This document shows positions 53,971 through 61,668 of a stretch of DNA of 64,000 bases, piece after piece. The notes under the pieces were generated by a model that made no database searches, was not told where the DNA came from, and worked only from the letters and a program-made list of their open reading frames with translations. Both the position numbers and the translations under genes were made by a program. Each line of letters opens with the position of its first letter. The first letter of the stretch is position 1. Origin of the DNA: Phytoactinopolyspora mesophila (GTDB lineage: Bacteria; Actinomycetota; Actinomycetes; Jiangellales; Jiangellaceae); NCBI RefSeq assembly GCF_010122465.1, contig NZ_WLZY01000002.1:678371-742370 (forward strand). Direction: 5' to 3'.

Positions 53971-54255
53971 TTAGCCACCTTCGGCGCCTAGGGCGAAAGC
54001 GGCCTCGAGATCGTGCCGGGAGTAGGCCCGGAACGCGATGTGCGTCTCCGTGTTGAGCACGCCTTCGATCTTGTTCAACCGGTCAGCGACGACGTCGGCG
54101 ACGGCTTCATGGGTGCGCACCCGGACCATCGCGACCAGGTCGATCTCGCCCGTGACGGAGTAGACCTCGCTGACGCCGTCCAACGCGGCGATCTTCTCAG
54201 CTACCTCTGGAATTCTCGCGACGTCGGCCTGGATGAACACGATCGCAGTGATCAC
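53971..54255 (-). CDS. Lrp/AsnC ligand-binding (RAM) domain protein
   Basis: A 94-residue protein that is only the effector-binding half of an Lrp/AsnC regulator, without the DNA-binding domain: VITAIVFIQADVARIPEVAE, then GVSEVYSVTGEIDLVAMVRV and the C-terminal NTETHIAFRAYSRHDLEAAF. Stand-alone RAM proteins bind amino acids and may modulate full-length partners. GTG at 54255 has GAGGAGA six bases upstream, which rules out the longer frame that begins near 54510. Confidence 0.88.
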   Translation of the reverse strand: MITAIVFIQADVARIPEVAEKIAALDGVSEVYSVTGEIDLVAMVRVRTHEAVADVVADRLNKIEGVLNTETHIAFRAYSRHDLEAAFALGAEGG

Positions 54256-54335
54256 AAGCTGTCTCCTCTCTGACAAGTCAGACACTACCTGGGTGTCGGC
54301 GAAGCCATCTGGCTGACCCGAACTCCTGGGGGTGC

Positions 54336-56072
54336 TCATCCGGTGGGGCGTAACCCGCGGCGGTCGGTGAAGGGTTGGGCGTTCATGTGATCTGTTTCCG
54401 AAGCGGCCACGATGTCGGCATAGGCAGCCGCGCTGGGGGCGGGGTAAGACCAGCAGCCGTCCACCTCGACCAGCCGGACACCCGGCGTCTCCAGCCAGCG
54501 GAGCACGCACTCGGCTTCCTCCGAGGTGCCGGCCGGCAGCGGCGGGGGAGGGCTACCGACCGTCTCGGCCGTGGCCACGAGTGAGCTGACATACGGGCGG
54601 GGGTCGGCGCCCGGTGGCGATGTGCCCGCGGCTGCCAGCCGGCCGTGCCGGATGACGTGGATCTCCCAACCGCCCATCTCGAGCCGCCTTGCGGCCACGA
54701 GTTGCCGGACGGCGGCCAGCGCGGCTATCCGCTGACACCGCATCGCCGTGCGAACGAAGGCGGACAGACGATCTCGATGCGACGCGGCGTCCTCGTAGCG
54801 CTGCCGTTCGGCGAGGTCGTCGATACGCCTGCGCAGGCGTCGTACGACGGTGCTGGGATCACCGGTGAAGGCGGTACGCACGGCGTCGGCGTGCGCCGCA
54901 TACTCGTCAACGGTCTCGGCGCCCGAGCAGGGCGCCCCGCACCGGCCCATCTCGGCCAGAATGCACGGTGATGTCGGCTTGGACGGGGAGAGGCGCTGGG
55001 TGCATTGTCTGATCGGAATGGCCTCGTGCAATGCCGTCATAGTGGCCTCGGCGCTGCGTTTCGAACTGAACGGCCCGAGGTACGCGGCGCCGTCGTCGCG
55101 AACCTGACGAACAAGCGACAGCCTGGGGAAAGGCTCGATGGTGAGCTTCAGCCAGCTGCCACGTTCGGGGAATCGCGAACGACGGTTGTACCGGGGCTTG
55201 CGTTCGGCGATGAGCCGTAGCTCCCGGACCTCGGCTTCGAGATTGGTGGCACATTCGATTCCGGTGATCGACGACGCGATGGCGACCATCTCGGTCATCC
55301 GGGTGCGTGTCTCCGACGCTGTGAAATACGTGCGAACGCGAGCGCGCATGTTCTTGCTCTTGCCCACATAGAGCGCCCGTCCGTCGGTGTCGGCGAAGAC
55401 ATAGACCCCCGGGGCGGAGGCGACCCGTTCGGCGAGATGGCGTTTGGCCCGCTGGGCCGGGGTAACGGTGCTCTGCCACAGGCTGAGCTCTTCGACCGTG
55501 TGTACACCGACGTTGCCCAGCCGCTCTAACAGGCCGTGCAGTACGTCCACCGTCGCCCGGGCGTCGTCGAGAGCACGGTGGGTCGGCATGGTGCGGGCGC
55601 GGAAGAGAGCGGCCAGCGTGGACAGTTTGCAGTTGTGTGCCTCGTCCCGTGCCAGCACGCGGCGGGCGAGCCTCGCGGTGTCCAGGACCTGGAACTTCGG
55701 CCAGGCGATCCCGAGCTGGTCACAAGCGGCCCGGAGAAAGCCGATGTCGAACGGCGCGTTGTGGGCGACGAGCACCGATCCGCGAGCGAATTCGAGGAAC
55801 GACGGCAGCGCTGAAGTGACCCTGGGCGCATCGGCCAGCATCGCGTCGGTGATACCGGTGAGCACGGCTATGAACGGTGGGATCGGCACGGTGGGGCGAA
55901 CAAGGGTGCTGAACTCGCCGAGCGTCTCGCCGCCGCAGACTTTCACAGCCCCGAACTCGGTGATTTCCGCTGATCTGGGAGAACCGCCGGTGGTTTCCAG
56001 GTCGACAACCACGAAGGTGGTGGACGCCAGCGGCAATCCGATCTCGTCAATGGTTCCTTGCACGCCCCGCAT
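54336..56072 (-). CDS. DEDD 3'-5' exonuclease / UvrC-like GIY-YIG fusion
   Basis: About 578 residues with two nuclease modules. The N-terminal exonuclease of the DnaQ type has FVVVDLETTGGSPRSAEITEFG, VAHNAPFDIGFL and HRALDDARAT (DEDDh residues). From about 205 a GIY-YIG domain follows: APGVYVFADTDGRALYVGKSKNMRARVRTY read in parts, then a UvrC-like CGAPCSG and UVR-type helices. This matches the Cho-like mycobacterial Rv2191. It probably acts in DNA repair. ATG at 56072 was used; earlier in-frame ATGs exist and no ribosome binding site decides. Confidence 0.9.
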   Translation of the reverse strand: MRGVQGTIDEIGLPLASTTFVVVDLETTGGSPRSAEITEFGAVKVCGGETLGEFSTLVRPTVPIPPFIAVLTGITDAMLADAPRVTSALPSFLEFARGSVLVAHNAPFDIGFLRAACDQLGIAWPKFQVLDTARLARRVLARDEAHNCKLSTLAALFRARTMPTHRALDDARATVDVLHGLLERLGNVGVHTVEELSLWQSTVTPAQRAKRHLAERVASAPGVYVFADTDGRALYVGKSKNMRARVRTYFTASETRTRMTEMVAIASSITGIECATNLEAEVRELRLIAERKPRYNRRSRFPERGSWLKLTIEPFPRLSLVRQVRDDGAAYLGPFSSKRSAEATMTALHEAIPIRQCTQRLSPSKPTSPCILAEMGRCGAPCSGAETVDEYAAHADAVRTAFTGDPSTVVRRLRRRIDDLAERQRYEDAASHRDRLSAFVRTAMRCQRIAALAAVRQLVAARRLEMGGWEIHVIRHGRLAAAGTSPPGADPRPYVSSLVATAETVGSPPPPLPAGTSEEAECVLRWLETPGVRLVEVDGCWSYPAPSAAAYADIVAASETDHMNAQPFTDRRGLRPTG

Positions 56073-56270
56073 GCAACGCACGGTAGGTGCCGGCACCGAC
56101 AACATCGACGAGCCACGCGGTACCGGGTCACCGAGATCTGGGCTCGGGCGGCAGTGCGCCAGGTCCCGGCCCGCTGCCGCCCGCAAGAGCCGCTGGCCGC
56201 GCGGAAGCTGATGACGTCGGCGTTTCCGCCATGGATGTGACGCCGGCGCTACGGGACCTAGGCTGGAATC

Positions 56271-57560
56271 GTGCTTCCCGATCCGGTCCGAGCCAGGGTT
56301 GTCGCCCTGGGCTCCGACATCCTCGGTACTCTCGCGCTGTCTGACGTCCCGGCTGCTCTACGCCCGGTGGCGCGGTTCGCGGCCGCCAAGCGGGCTCGGC
56401 TCGGGGGTGCCGCTATAGCGGCCGCAATCGAGTCTGAGCCGTCCTTTCGGCGGAAGGTGTTCGAAACCGTGGCCAAGAGCAATCCCATGCTCGTGCGGAG
56501 TCTCGAGAACGGCGAGCCGCCGGCTGCGGCGGATCCGGTCGAAGTCGCGGCGATCGCATACCTGCAGCGACCGGAGGGCTGGGAGGACCTGGTCGATGCC
56601 GCCGCGGCCGCGGTGGAACGGGAGGCCGAGCGGAGCCGGGGACAGCGCGAAGCCGAGGTCGCCGCCCGGATACAGGAGCAGTTGGACGCCGCGCGAGCGC
56701 ATGCGCGGGAGACACGCGACCGTCTCAGAGGCGAGGTGAACCGACTCAAGGAGGAGAACTCGACCCTGCGCCGGACGCTTCAGCAGACCCGGTCCAAGCT
56801 GTCAGCGGCGCGGGACGCCGAAGCTGATGCCCGGACCGAGGCCGCCACCGCGGTGGAACAGGCCCAGGCCGCCCAGAAGGCCGCGGAATCGGAAGCGCGG
56901 AGGCTGCGTTCCCGCCTGGCAGAGGCTGAGGAAGCCGCTGCGGCCAACCGGCGAACCGGGCGAGGCGAACGCGATCTGGGCACGGCGCGCCTGACCCTGC
57001 TGCTGGATACGCTGTCCGATGCCGTGACCGGGGTGCGTCGCGAGCTTGCGTTGCCGGCCCATTCTCTACGCCCGGCGGACACCGTCCAGGCTGTCGAGCC
57101 GGCGCAGCCGAGGCCGGCGTCCGGGGTGGGGTCCGGCCGCGCCGCCAATGATCCCGCGTTGCTGTCCGAGCTGCTGGCCCTGCCACGCGCGCACGCGGTG
57201 GTGGACGGCTACAACGTGACGAAAGAAGCGTGGCCCGCCACTCCGCTCGACGCCCAGCGAACACGGCTGCTCCAAGGACTCACCGCCCTGGCGGCTAGAA
57301 CCGGAGCAGAGGTCACGTGTGTGTTCGACGGCTCCGACGTATCGGTGCCACCGCCGGTCGGGCTGGCCCCAGGGGTGCGGGTGCGGTTCAGCCGCCCCGG
57401 CCAGACGGCCGACGAGCTGATCAGGGATCTGATCGCTGCCGAGCCCGAAGGGCGAGTCGGAGTGGTCGTGTCGTCCGACCGGGAAGTCGCCGAGTCGGTG
57501 CGGCGTCCCGGTGTGCGTTCTGTCGAAGCGGCAGCGCTGGTGGGCCTGTTGCGCACCTGA
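56271..57560 (+). CDS. NYN domain RNA-associated protein
   Basis: A 429-residue protein. Residues 1-110 form a helical domain, about 110-230 a long coiled coil (QREAEVAARIQEQLDAARAH and onward), and the C-terminal 150 residues a PIN-like NYN nuclease domain with acidic residues in AHAVVDGYNVTKEAWP, VTCVFDGSDV and VVVSSDREVAESV. NYN proteins cut or process RNA. The GTG start is preceded by TGTGAC - 17 bases - TAGGCT - 6 bases, a promoter that would make the mRNA leaderless. Confidence 0.87.
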   Translation: MLPDPVRARVVALGSDILGTLALSDVPAALRPVARFAAAKRARLGGAAIAAAIESEPSFRRKVFETVAKSNPMLVRSLENGEPPAAADPVEVAAIAYLQRPEGWEDLVDAAAAAVEREAERSRGQREAEVAARIQEQLDAARAHARETRDRLRGEVNRLKEENSTLRRTLQQTRSKLSAARDAEADARTEAATAVEQAQAAQKAAESEARRLRSRLAEAEEAAAANRRTGRGERDLGTARLTLLLDTLSDAVTGVRRELALPAHSLRPADTVQAVEPAQPRPASGVGSGRAANDPALLSELLALPRAHAVVDGYNVTKEAWPATPLDAQRTRLLQGLTALAARTGAEVTCVFDGSDVSVPPPVGLAPGVRVRFSRPGQTADELIRDLIAAEPEGRVGVVVSSDREVAESVRRPGVRSVEAAALVGLLRT

Positions 57561-57670
57561 ACGCCTGATCCCTGTGAATCTCGTGGTGCCACAGTGGCGG
57601 ACTCTGTCAGTGCCCGCGTTTACCTTCATTGACATCTGGATGTGACGGCAGATATCAGGAGGTACAGGAG

Positions 57671-57931
57671 ATGCTGATCGATTGCGACCGTTGCGAGATG
57701 CGCAACCTGGCGTGCTCCGATTGTGTGGTGAATGTCCTACTTGGTGGCGGTGTCGCCGATCTCGACGGGGCGGAGCAAGAGGCTATCGGCGTTCTTGCTG
57801 ATGCGGGCATGGTTCCGCCCCTTCGGCTCACGGTTGTGGAGCAGGTTCCGGGCACCGCAGACGCTGATCTTGGCAAAAAGTTCACAGAAACTTGGCCCAG
57901 GGGTTTGCCTGACATGCGGTCGGCTGGCTAG
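57671..57931 (+). CDS. Small Cys-rich conserved protein upstream of NlpC/P60 gene
   Basis: An 86-residue protein beginning MLIDCDRCEMRNLACSDCVV, a CX2CX6CX2C arrangement that could hold zinc or an iron-sulfur cluster. The remainder is a short helical domain (DLDGAEQEAIGVLADAGMVP). Similar small proteins precede NlpC/P60 genes in actinobacteria (position of Rv2189c or nearby), with no known activity. ATG at 57671 has AGGAGG eight bases upstream. It is 49 bases before the hydrolase gene. Confidence 0.78.
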   Translation: MLIDCDRCEMRNLACSDCVVNVLLGGGVADLDGAEQEAIGVLADAGMVPPLRLTVVEQVPGTADADLGKKFTETWPRGLPDMRSAG

Positions 57932-57980
57932 GCTCCCGCATCAGGTGCCTGCTGCCAGCCCACTCAACGGAAGGATCAGT

Positions 57981-59108
57981 GTGCCTGAGCACAGTAGTCG
58001 ATCGCGTAAGTCCCCTCGAGGTTTCATAGCGCTCTGTGCAGCGACCGTTGTGGTCGCGGCGGGCGTGGGGCTGGTCCAGGTCGGGTATGCCGACCCGAGG
58101 CCGACTCTCGAGGAAGCAGGGGAGAAGGTCGACGAGCTCAATTCGAAAGTCACGAAGGCCACTGAGCGTTACCACCTTGCCGGAGAGAAGCTCGAGGAAG
58201 TCGAGCGGCGGCTGGAGCGTGCCGAGGGCGCCATCGCCAAGCAGGAAGAGCGAGTCGCGAGGGCGCTCGCCGATATGGCGGGATACGCCGCCGCCACGTA
58301 TCAAACAGGCGGTATCGACCCGACCATTCGAACACTCCTGTCCGACGACCCTGTCGGCTATCTCGCTCACGCCTCGGTGCTTGACGCCTACGCCCGCCAG
58401 CAGGCAGACCAGGTCACTACCGTCGCGCATGAAAGCCGCGAGCTGGAGCAGGTGAAGCTCGCCGCGGACGAAGAACTTGCCCGCCGAACAGCCATCGAAG
58501 AAGAGATCGAGGCCGAGAAGGCGGCCATCGAGGACGCGTTGGCAGAGGCCGAGGCCATCCTCGATGAGCTGGAAGAGGAAGAGCGCGAGCGCCTCGAAGA
58601 GGAGCGTCGCCAGCGCGAAGAAGAAGAACGTCGGCAGCGTGAAGAAGCCGCCGAGGACCCAAGTCGCGGTGGTGACGACGACCGCAATGGCGACGCCGAC
58701 GACGGCGACACCGACGACGGCGACACCGACGACGGCGAAACAGATGATCCCCCGCCGAGTGGCAATGCCCAGGCGGTTGTCGACTTCGCGATGGCACAAC
58801 GCGGCGATCCATACCAGTGGGGTGCCTCTGGGCCCAGCTCGTGGGACTGCTCGGGTCTGACGATGATGGCCTGGCGTCAGGCGGGCGTTTCGTTGCCACG
58901 GTCCTCGGGTTCACAGATCAACGTCGGCACCAGGGTTTCCCGGAGCCAGCTCCAGCCAGGTGACCTCGTGTTCTACTACAGCCCGATCAGCCACGTCGGC
59001 ATCTACATCGGCAACGGCCAGATCGTGCACGCCACCCGCCCAGGTGACGTGGTTAAGGTGAGCCCGGTGGATCAGATGCCGTTCGCAGGTGCCAGCCGTC
59101 CAGGCTGA
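57981..59108 (+). CDS. Secreted NlpC/P60 peptidoglycan endopeptidase
   Basis: A 375-residue cell-wall hydrolase of the RipA/RipC kind. A signal segment (FIALCAATVVVAAGVGLVQVGYA) is followed by a long coiled coil (about 40-225), an acidic linker with three 15-bp DNA repeats encoding DDGDT, and the NlpC/P60 domain from about 255: catalytic Cys in WDCSGLTMMAWRQAG, His in ISHVGIYIG and the third residue in QIVHATRPGD. It cuts peptide stems, probably in cell division. GTG at 57981 has GGAAGGA five bases upstream. Confidence 0.93.
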   Translation: MPEHSSRSRKSPRGFIALCAATVVVAAGVGLVQVGYADPRPTLEEAGEKVDELNSKVTKATERYHLAGEKLEEVERRLERAEGAIAKQEERVARALADMAGYAAATYQTGGIDPTIRTLLSDDPVGYLAHASVLDAYARQQADQVTTVAHESRELEQVKLAADEELARRTAIEEEIEAEKAAIEDALAEAEAILDELEEEERERLEEERRQREEEERRQREEAAEDPSRGGDDDRNGDADDGDTDDGDTDDGETDDPPPSGNAQAVVDFAMAQRGDPYQWGASGPSSWDCSGLTMMAWRQAGVSLPRSSGSQINVGTRVSRSQLQPGDLVFYYSPISHVGIYIGNGQIVHATRPGDVVKVSPVDQMPFAGASRPG

Positions 59109-59110
59109 GG

Positions 59111-59140
59111 CTGTCACCCCGAGGGTGGCAGGACTGTTTT
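59111..59140 (+). terminator. Intrinsic terminator after NlpC/P60 gene
   Basis: CTGTCACCC (59111-59119) pairs with GGGTGGCAG (59123-59131, one G-T pair) and GACTGTTTT follows. It is three bases beyond the stop codon region. Stem is short but the T-run and position fit. Confidence 0.65.
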
Positions 59141-59436
59141 CCGAAGTGGGAAACGGGTAATGACGGCGGCATGTGGACGCCAGATGAACGTGCCCCCTCG
59201 GTCAGGCATCTAGGTCTCTCAGAGGCCTACCGAACAACGGGGAATGGCCGGGTTCGTGCGCCTGGATTTCCTTCGGGCGCACGTTCTGGGCGGTCCACGC
59301 GCCAGCCCAGCGCGACCGGCCACGAGGTGCTGTCCCTCACCGGCCCGGTCCCGCACACTACCCGCAGCCCCTATTCGCGCGACCTCTTGAGCCGAACGTC
59401 GCAGTCTGGTTGGTCTTCTATGGCAAGCTCTCGTTA
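59141..59436. other. Intergenic region before the mannosyltransferase gene
   Basis: About 300 bases without a recognised gene; the short frames look non-coding. It must contain the promoter of the glycosyltransferase gene, but no convincing -35/-10 pair, repeat or RNA structure was identified. Confidence 0.35.
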
Positions 59437-60567
59437 ATGTCTCGCACTCTTGTCGTGACCAACGACTTCCCGACCCGCCAGGGCGGCATCGAGTCCTTTG
59501 TGTATGCACTGTGCGATCGGCTGCCCTCGGAAGAAGTGGTCGTCTACACGGCGTCTATGCCCGGTCACCGCGAGTTCGACGAGAATCTTCGATATCCCGT
59601 CCTGCGGGATCGATCCTCCGTGCTGCTACCGACCCGTGAGGTGGCGAAGCGTACAGCAGCGGTGATGCGTGACTACGGCTGCACGTCGGTGCTCTTCGGG
59701 GCCGCGGCCCCGCTCGGCTTGCTCGCGGACAGGCTGCGAGACTCGGGAGCGGAGCGGATCGTCGGACTCACCCATGGGCACGAGACGTGGTGGGCCAAGG
59801 TGCCCCCCGCGCGGCTGGCGTTACGCAAGATAGGCGACTCGTGCGACACCTTGACCTATGTCTCTGGGTTCTGCCGGCGCCGAATCATGAATGCGTTGTC
59901 GCCGGAGGCCGCGGACCGGATGGTGCGGCTTGCGCCCGGCGTCGACACCGGTGTATTCCGGCCCGGGGCCGGCGGCGATCGGGTCCGTCAACGGCTCGGG
60001 ATTGAGCCAGAGCGTCCGGTGTTGCTGTCGGTCTCTCGTTTTGTGCCGCGCAAAGGCCAGGACATGCTGATCCGCGCCATGCCAATGATTCTGGCATCGG
60101 TGCCTGATGCACTCTTGCTGCTCGTGGGCGACGGGCCGAATCGTCGTCGGCTGGAGCGGCTGGTCCGGCAGCACAGGCTGGAGCACAGTGTCCTATTCGC
60201 CGGCGCGGTGCCGTGGTCGGAGGCGCCCGAGTGGTTCGACGCGGCTGACGTCTTCGCCGTACCGTGCCGGACCCGACTGGGCGGTCTTGAACCCGAGGCA
60301 CTCGGGATCGTCTTCCTGGAGTCCCAGGCGGCCGGGCGGCCCGTCCTGGTGGGTGACAGCGGTGGTGCTCCGGAAACTGTCCGGCATGGTGAGACAGGTT
60401 ATGTGGTGGACCCGCTCAGCCCGTTGACCATCGCACGGCGAGCTACGCCGCTGCTGGCGGATCGAGAGTACGCGAACGAGCTCGGCATGAAGGGTCGCGA
60501 GTGGGTGAACCGCGAGTGGGCGTGGGAAGCCTCCATGGAGACCCTCCGTAAGCTCCTCACCCTGTGA
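59437..60567 (+). CDS. pimB: GT4 glycosyltransferase, PimB'-like mannosyltransferase
   Basis: A 376-residue GT-B enzyme. The start MSRTLVVTNDFPTRQGGIES holds the glycine loop, LTHGHETWWAK is an acceptor-side motif, and the donor-binding half has RFVPRKGQDMLI and EALGIVFLESQAAGRPVL (the E-x7-E motif). It best resembles actinobacterial PimB', which adds a mannose to phosphatidylinositol mannoside at the membrane, and its position after the NlpC/P60 gene is the same as in mycobacteria (Rv2188c). Exact acceptor is inferred. ATG at 59437 lacks a clear ribosome binding site. Confidence 0.85.
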   Translation: MSRTLVVTNDFPTRQGGIESFVYALCDRLPSEEVVVYTASMPGHREFDENLRYPVLRDRSSVLLPTREVAKRTAAVMRDYGCTSVLFGAAAPLGLLADRLRDSGAERIVGLTHGHETWWAKVPPARLALRKIGDSCDTLTYVSGFCRRRIMNALSPEAADRMVRLAPGVDTGVFRPGAGGDRVRQRLGIEPERPVLLSVSRFVPRKGQDMLIRAMPMILASVPDALLLLVGDGPNRRRLERLVRQHRLEHSVLFAGAVPWSEAPEWFDAADVFAVPCRTRLGGLEPEALGIVFLESQAAGRPVLVGDSGGAPETVRHGETGYVVDPLSPLTIARRATPLLADREYANELGMKGREWVNREWAWEASMETLRKLLTL

Positions 60568-60574
60568 AATCCAC

Positions 60575-60667
60575 CCGGTGATCGTGAGCGGATTCCGGTC
60601 GTCATAACTCGCCCAAATTGCACCAACTCGGGCGGGTGGACGGCAGAATCCCGCTCACGATCACCGG
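60575..60667. repeat. GTGATCGTGAGC hairpin family, copy after pimB
   Basis: CCGGTGATCGTGAGCGG (60575-60591) pairs perfectly with the end of 60646-60667, and ATTC/GAATC extends it past a one-base bulge. It begins eight bases after the pimB stop codon. Outer arms match the copy at 34585-34671. Confidence 0.75.
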
Positions 60668-60678
60668 ATGGGTGTTGT

Positions 60679-60890
60679 GCTGTTTCCGCGGTGCCGGCGC
60701 TCGAAAAGGCGACCGAGCCCAAGTGCGCGAGTGGGGGTGGGAAACAGAGAGAGGAGTGTGTGGGCTCAGAAGACCCGTCCATGGTGCGGTGGGCATCTCC
60801 GTCACCCCGTTGTGCTGTTTCCGCGGTGCCGGCGCTCGAAAAGGCGACCGAGCCCGAAGCGCGGGTGTAGGCGGGAGGTGAGAAAAGAGC
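60679..60890. repeat. Tandem diverged unit, two copies
   Basis: TGTTTCCGCGGTGCCGGCGC followed by TCGAAAAGGCGACCGAGCCC occurs at about 60679 and again at about 60816, a spacing near 136 bases, with divergence downstream. After the first copy, CCGTCCATGGTGCGGTGGGC (60776 on) matches the left half of the convergent-boundary core and then stops, so this looks like a truncated element followed by a second one. Confidence 0.6.
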
Positions 60891-60897
60891 GCAACGA

Positions 60898-60993
60898 GAG
60901 GGTGGCCTGAGACGATCCGTCCATGGTGCGGTGGGCATCGAAAGCGACGGAGGAGCTTTCGCGGGCAAGGGCGGATCGTCTCAGGCCACCCTC
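60898..60993. repeat. Diverged convergent-boundary hairpin element, copy 5
   Basis: A perfect 22-bp stem (60898-60919 with 60972-60993; arm begins GAGGGTGGCCTGAGACG) encloses TCCATGGTGCGGTGGGCATC and GGGCAAGG, the two ends of the family core, with a shorter middle. It lies between convergent pimB and the LuxR-type regulator gene. It is related to, but clearly diverged from, copies 1-4. Confidence 0.65.
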
Positions 60994-61026
60994 GGAAGCG
61001 AATCCCTCCCGCGCCCACACACGCCC

Positions 61027-61665
61027 CTACGGCTCCGTCGTGTTGTCGAGCAAGCCGGCCCGCACTGCCGCCATGATCGCCTGCGCGCGGTTCCCGGCAC
61101 CGAGTTTGTCGTAGAGCTTGGATACGTGTGTCTTGGTGGTGGACTCGCTGATGTAAAGCTTGCGGGCGATGCTGGACACGCCGAGCCCTTCAGCTAGCAG
61201 CCCGAGGACTTCCCGTTCGCGGCGGGTCAGTTGCGGTCCGGTCGGGTTGAGCTTGCGATGCATCGCCTCGGCTAGGTCGGCGGCGATGAACGACGACGGC
61301 TTGGCGGCGGCGTGCCTCGCCGCGGCGACGACGTCGTCGCTGGGCGCGCTTTTGGGCACGAACGCCGACGCTCCGGCGTCGAGCGCGGCGAACAGCTGGT
61401 CGTCGCCGGCGTACATGGTGAGGATGACGAGACCGACCTCGGGGCGCGCGGAGCGCAGCGCCTGTGCCAGATCCAAGCCGCTGCCGTCCGGCAGCCTGAC
61501 GTCAAGTACCGCTACGTCCGGCTGTACCGTCTCGGCGAGACGTCGAGCCTCGGCGACTGATCCTGCCTCGCCAACTACTTGGAACTCGGCGTCGCGCTCG
61601 AACGCACGGCGAAGCCCTTGCCGGATGAGCTCATGATCGTCAACGAGCATGACCGTCACTGGCAC
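61027..61665 (-). CDS. NarL/LuxR family response regulator
   Basis: A 212-residue two-domain regulator. The receiver domain has VMLVDDHELIRQGL (acidic pocket), the phospho-acceptor Asp in VAVLDVRLPDGSG and the Lys in AFVPKSA. The C-terminal LuxR helix-turn-helix is LTRREREVLGLLAEGLGVSS and then SESTTKTHVSKLYDKL. It begins three bases after the stop codon of the histidine kinase gene, so the pair forms one unit. Targets are unknown. Confidence 0.95.
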   Translation of the reverse strand: MPVTVMLVDDHELIRQGLRRAFERDAEFQVVGEAGSVAEARRLAETVQPDVAVLDVRLPDGSGLDLAQALRSARPEVGLVILTMYAGDDQLFAALDAGASAFVPKSAPSDDVVAAARHAAAKPSSFIAADLAEAMHRKLNPTGPQLTRREREVLGLLAEGLGVSSIARKLYISESTTKTHVSKLYDKLGAGNRAQAIMAAVRAGLLDNTTEP

Positions 61666-61668
61666 GGA

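Noticed and set aside
57560-57981. Possible c-di-AMP (ydaO-type) riboswitch before the NlpC/P60 gene, as found in some actinobacteria
   Set aside because: The conserved core of that class could not be found, and a small coding gene with a good ribosome binding site fills most of the gap.
60661-61000. Possible CRISPR array because of repeated units
   Set aside because: Only two long, diverged units and hairpin elements are present, without short regular repeats, unique spacers or cas genes.
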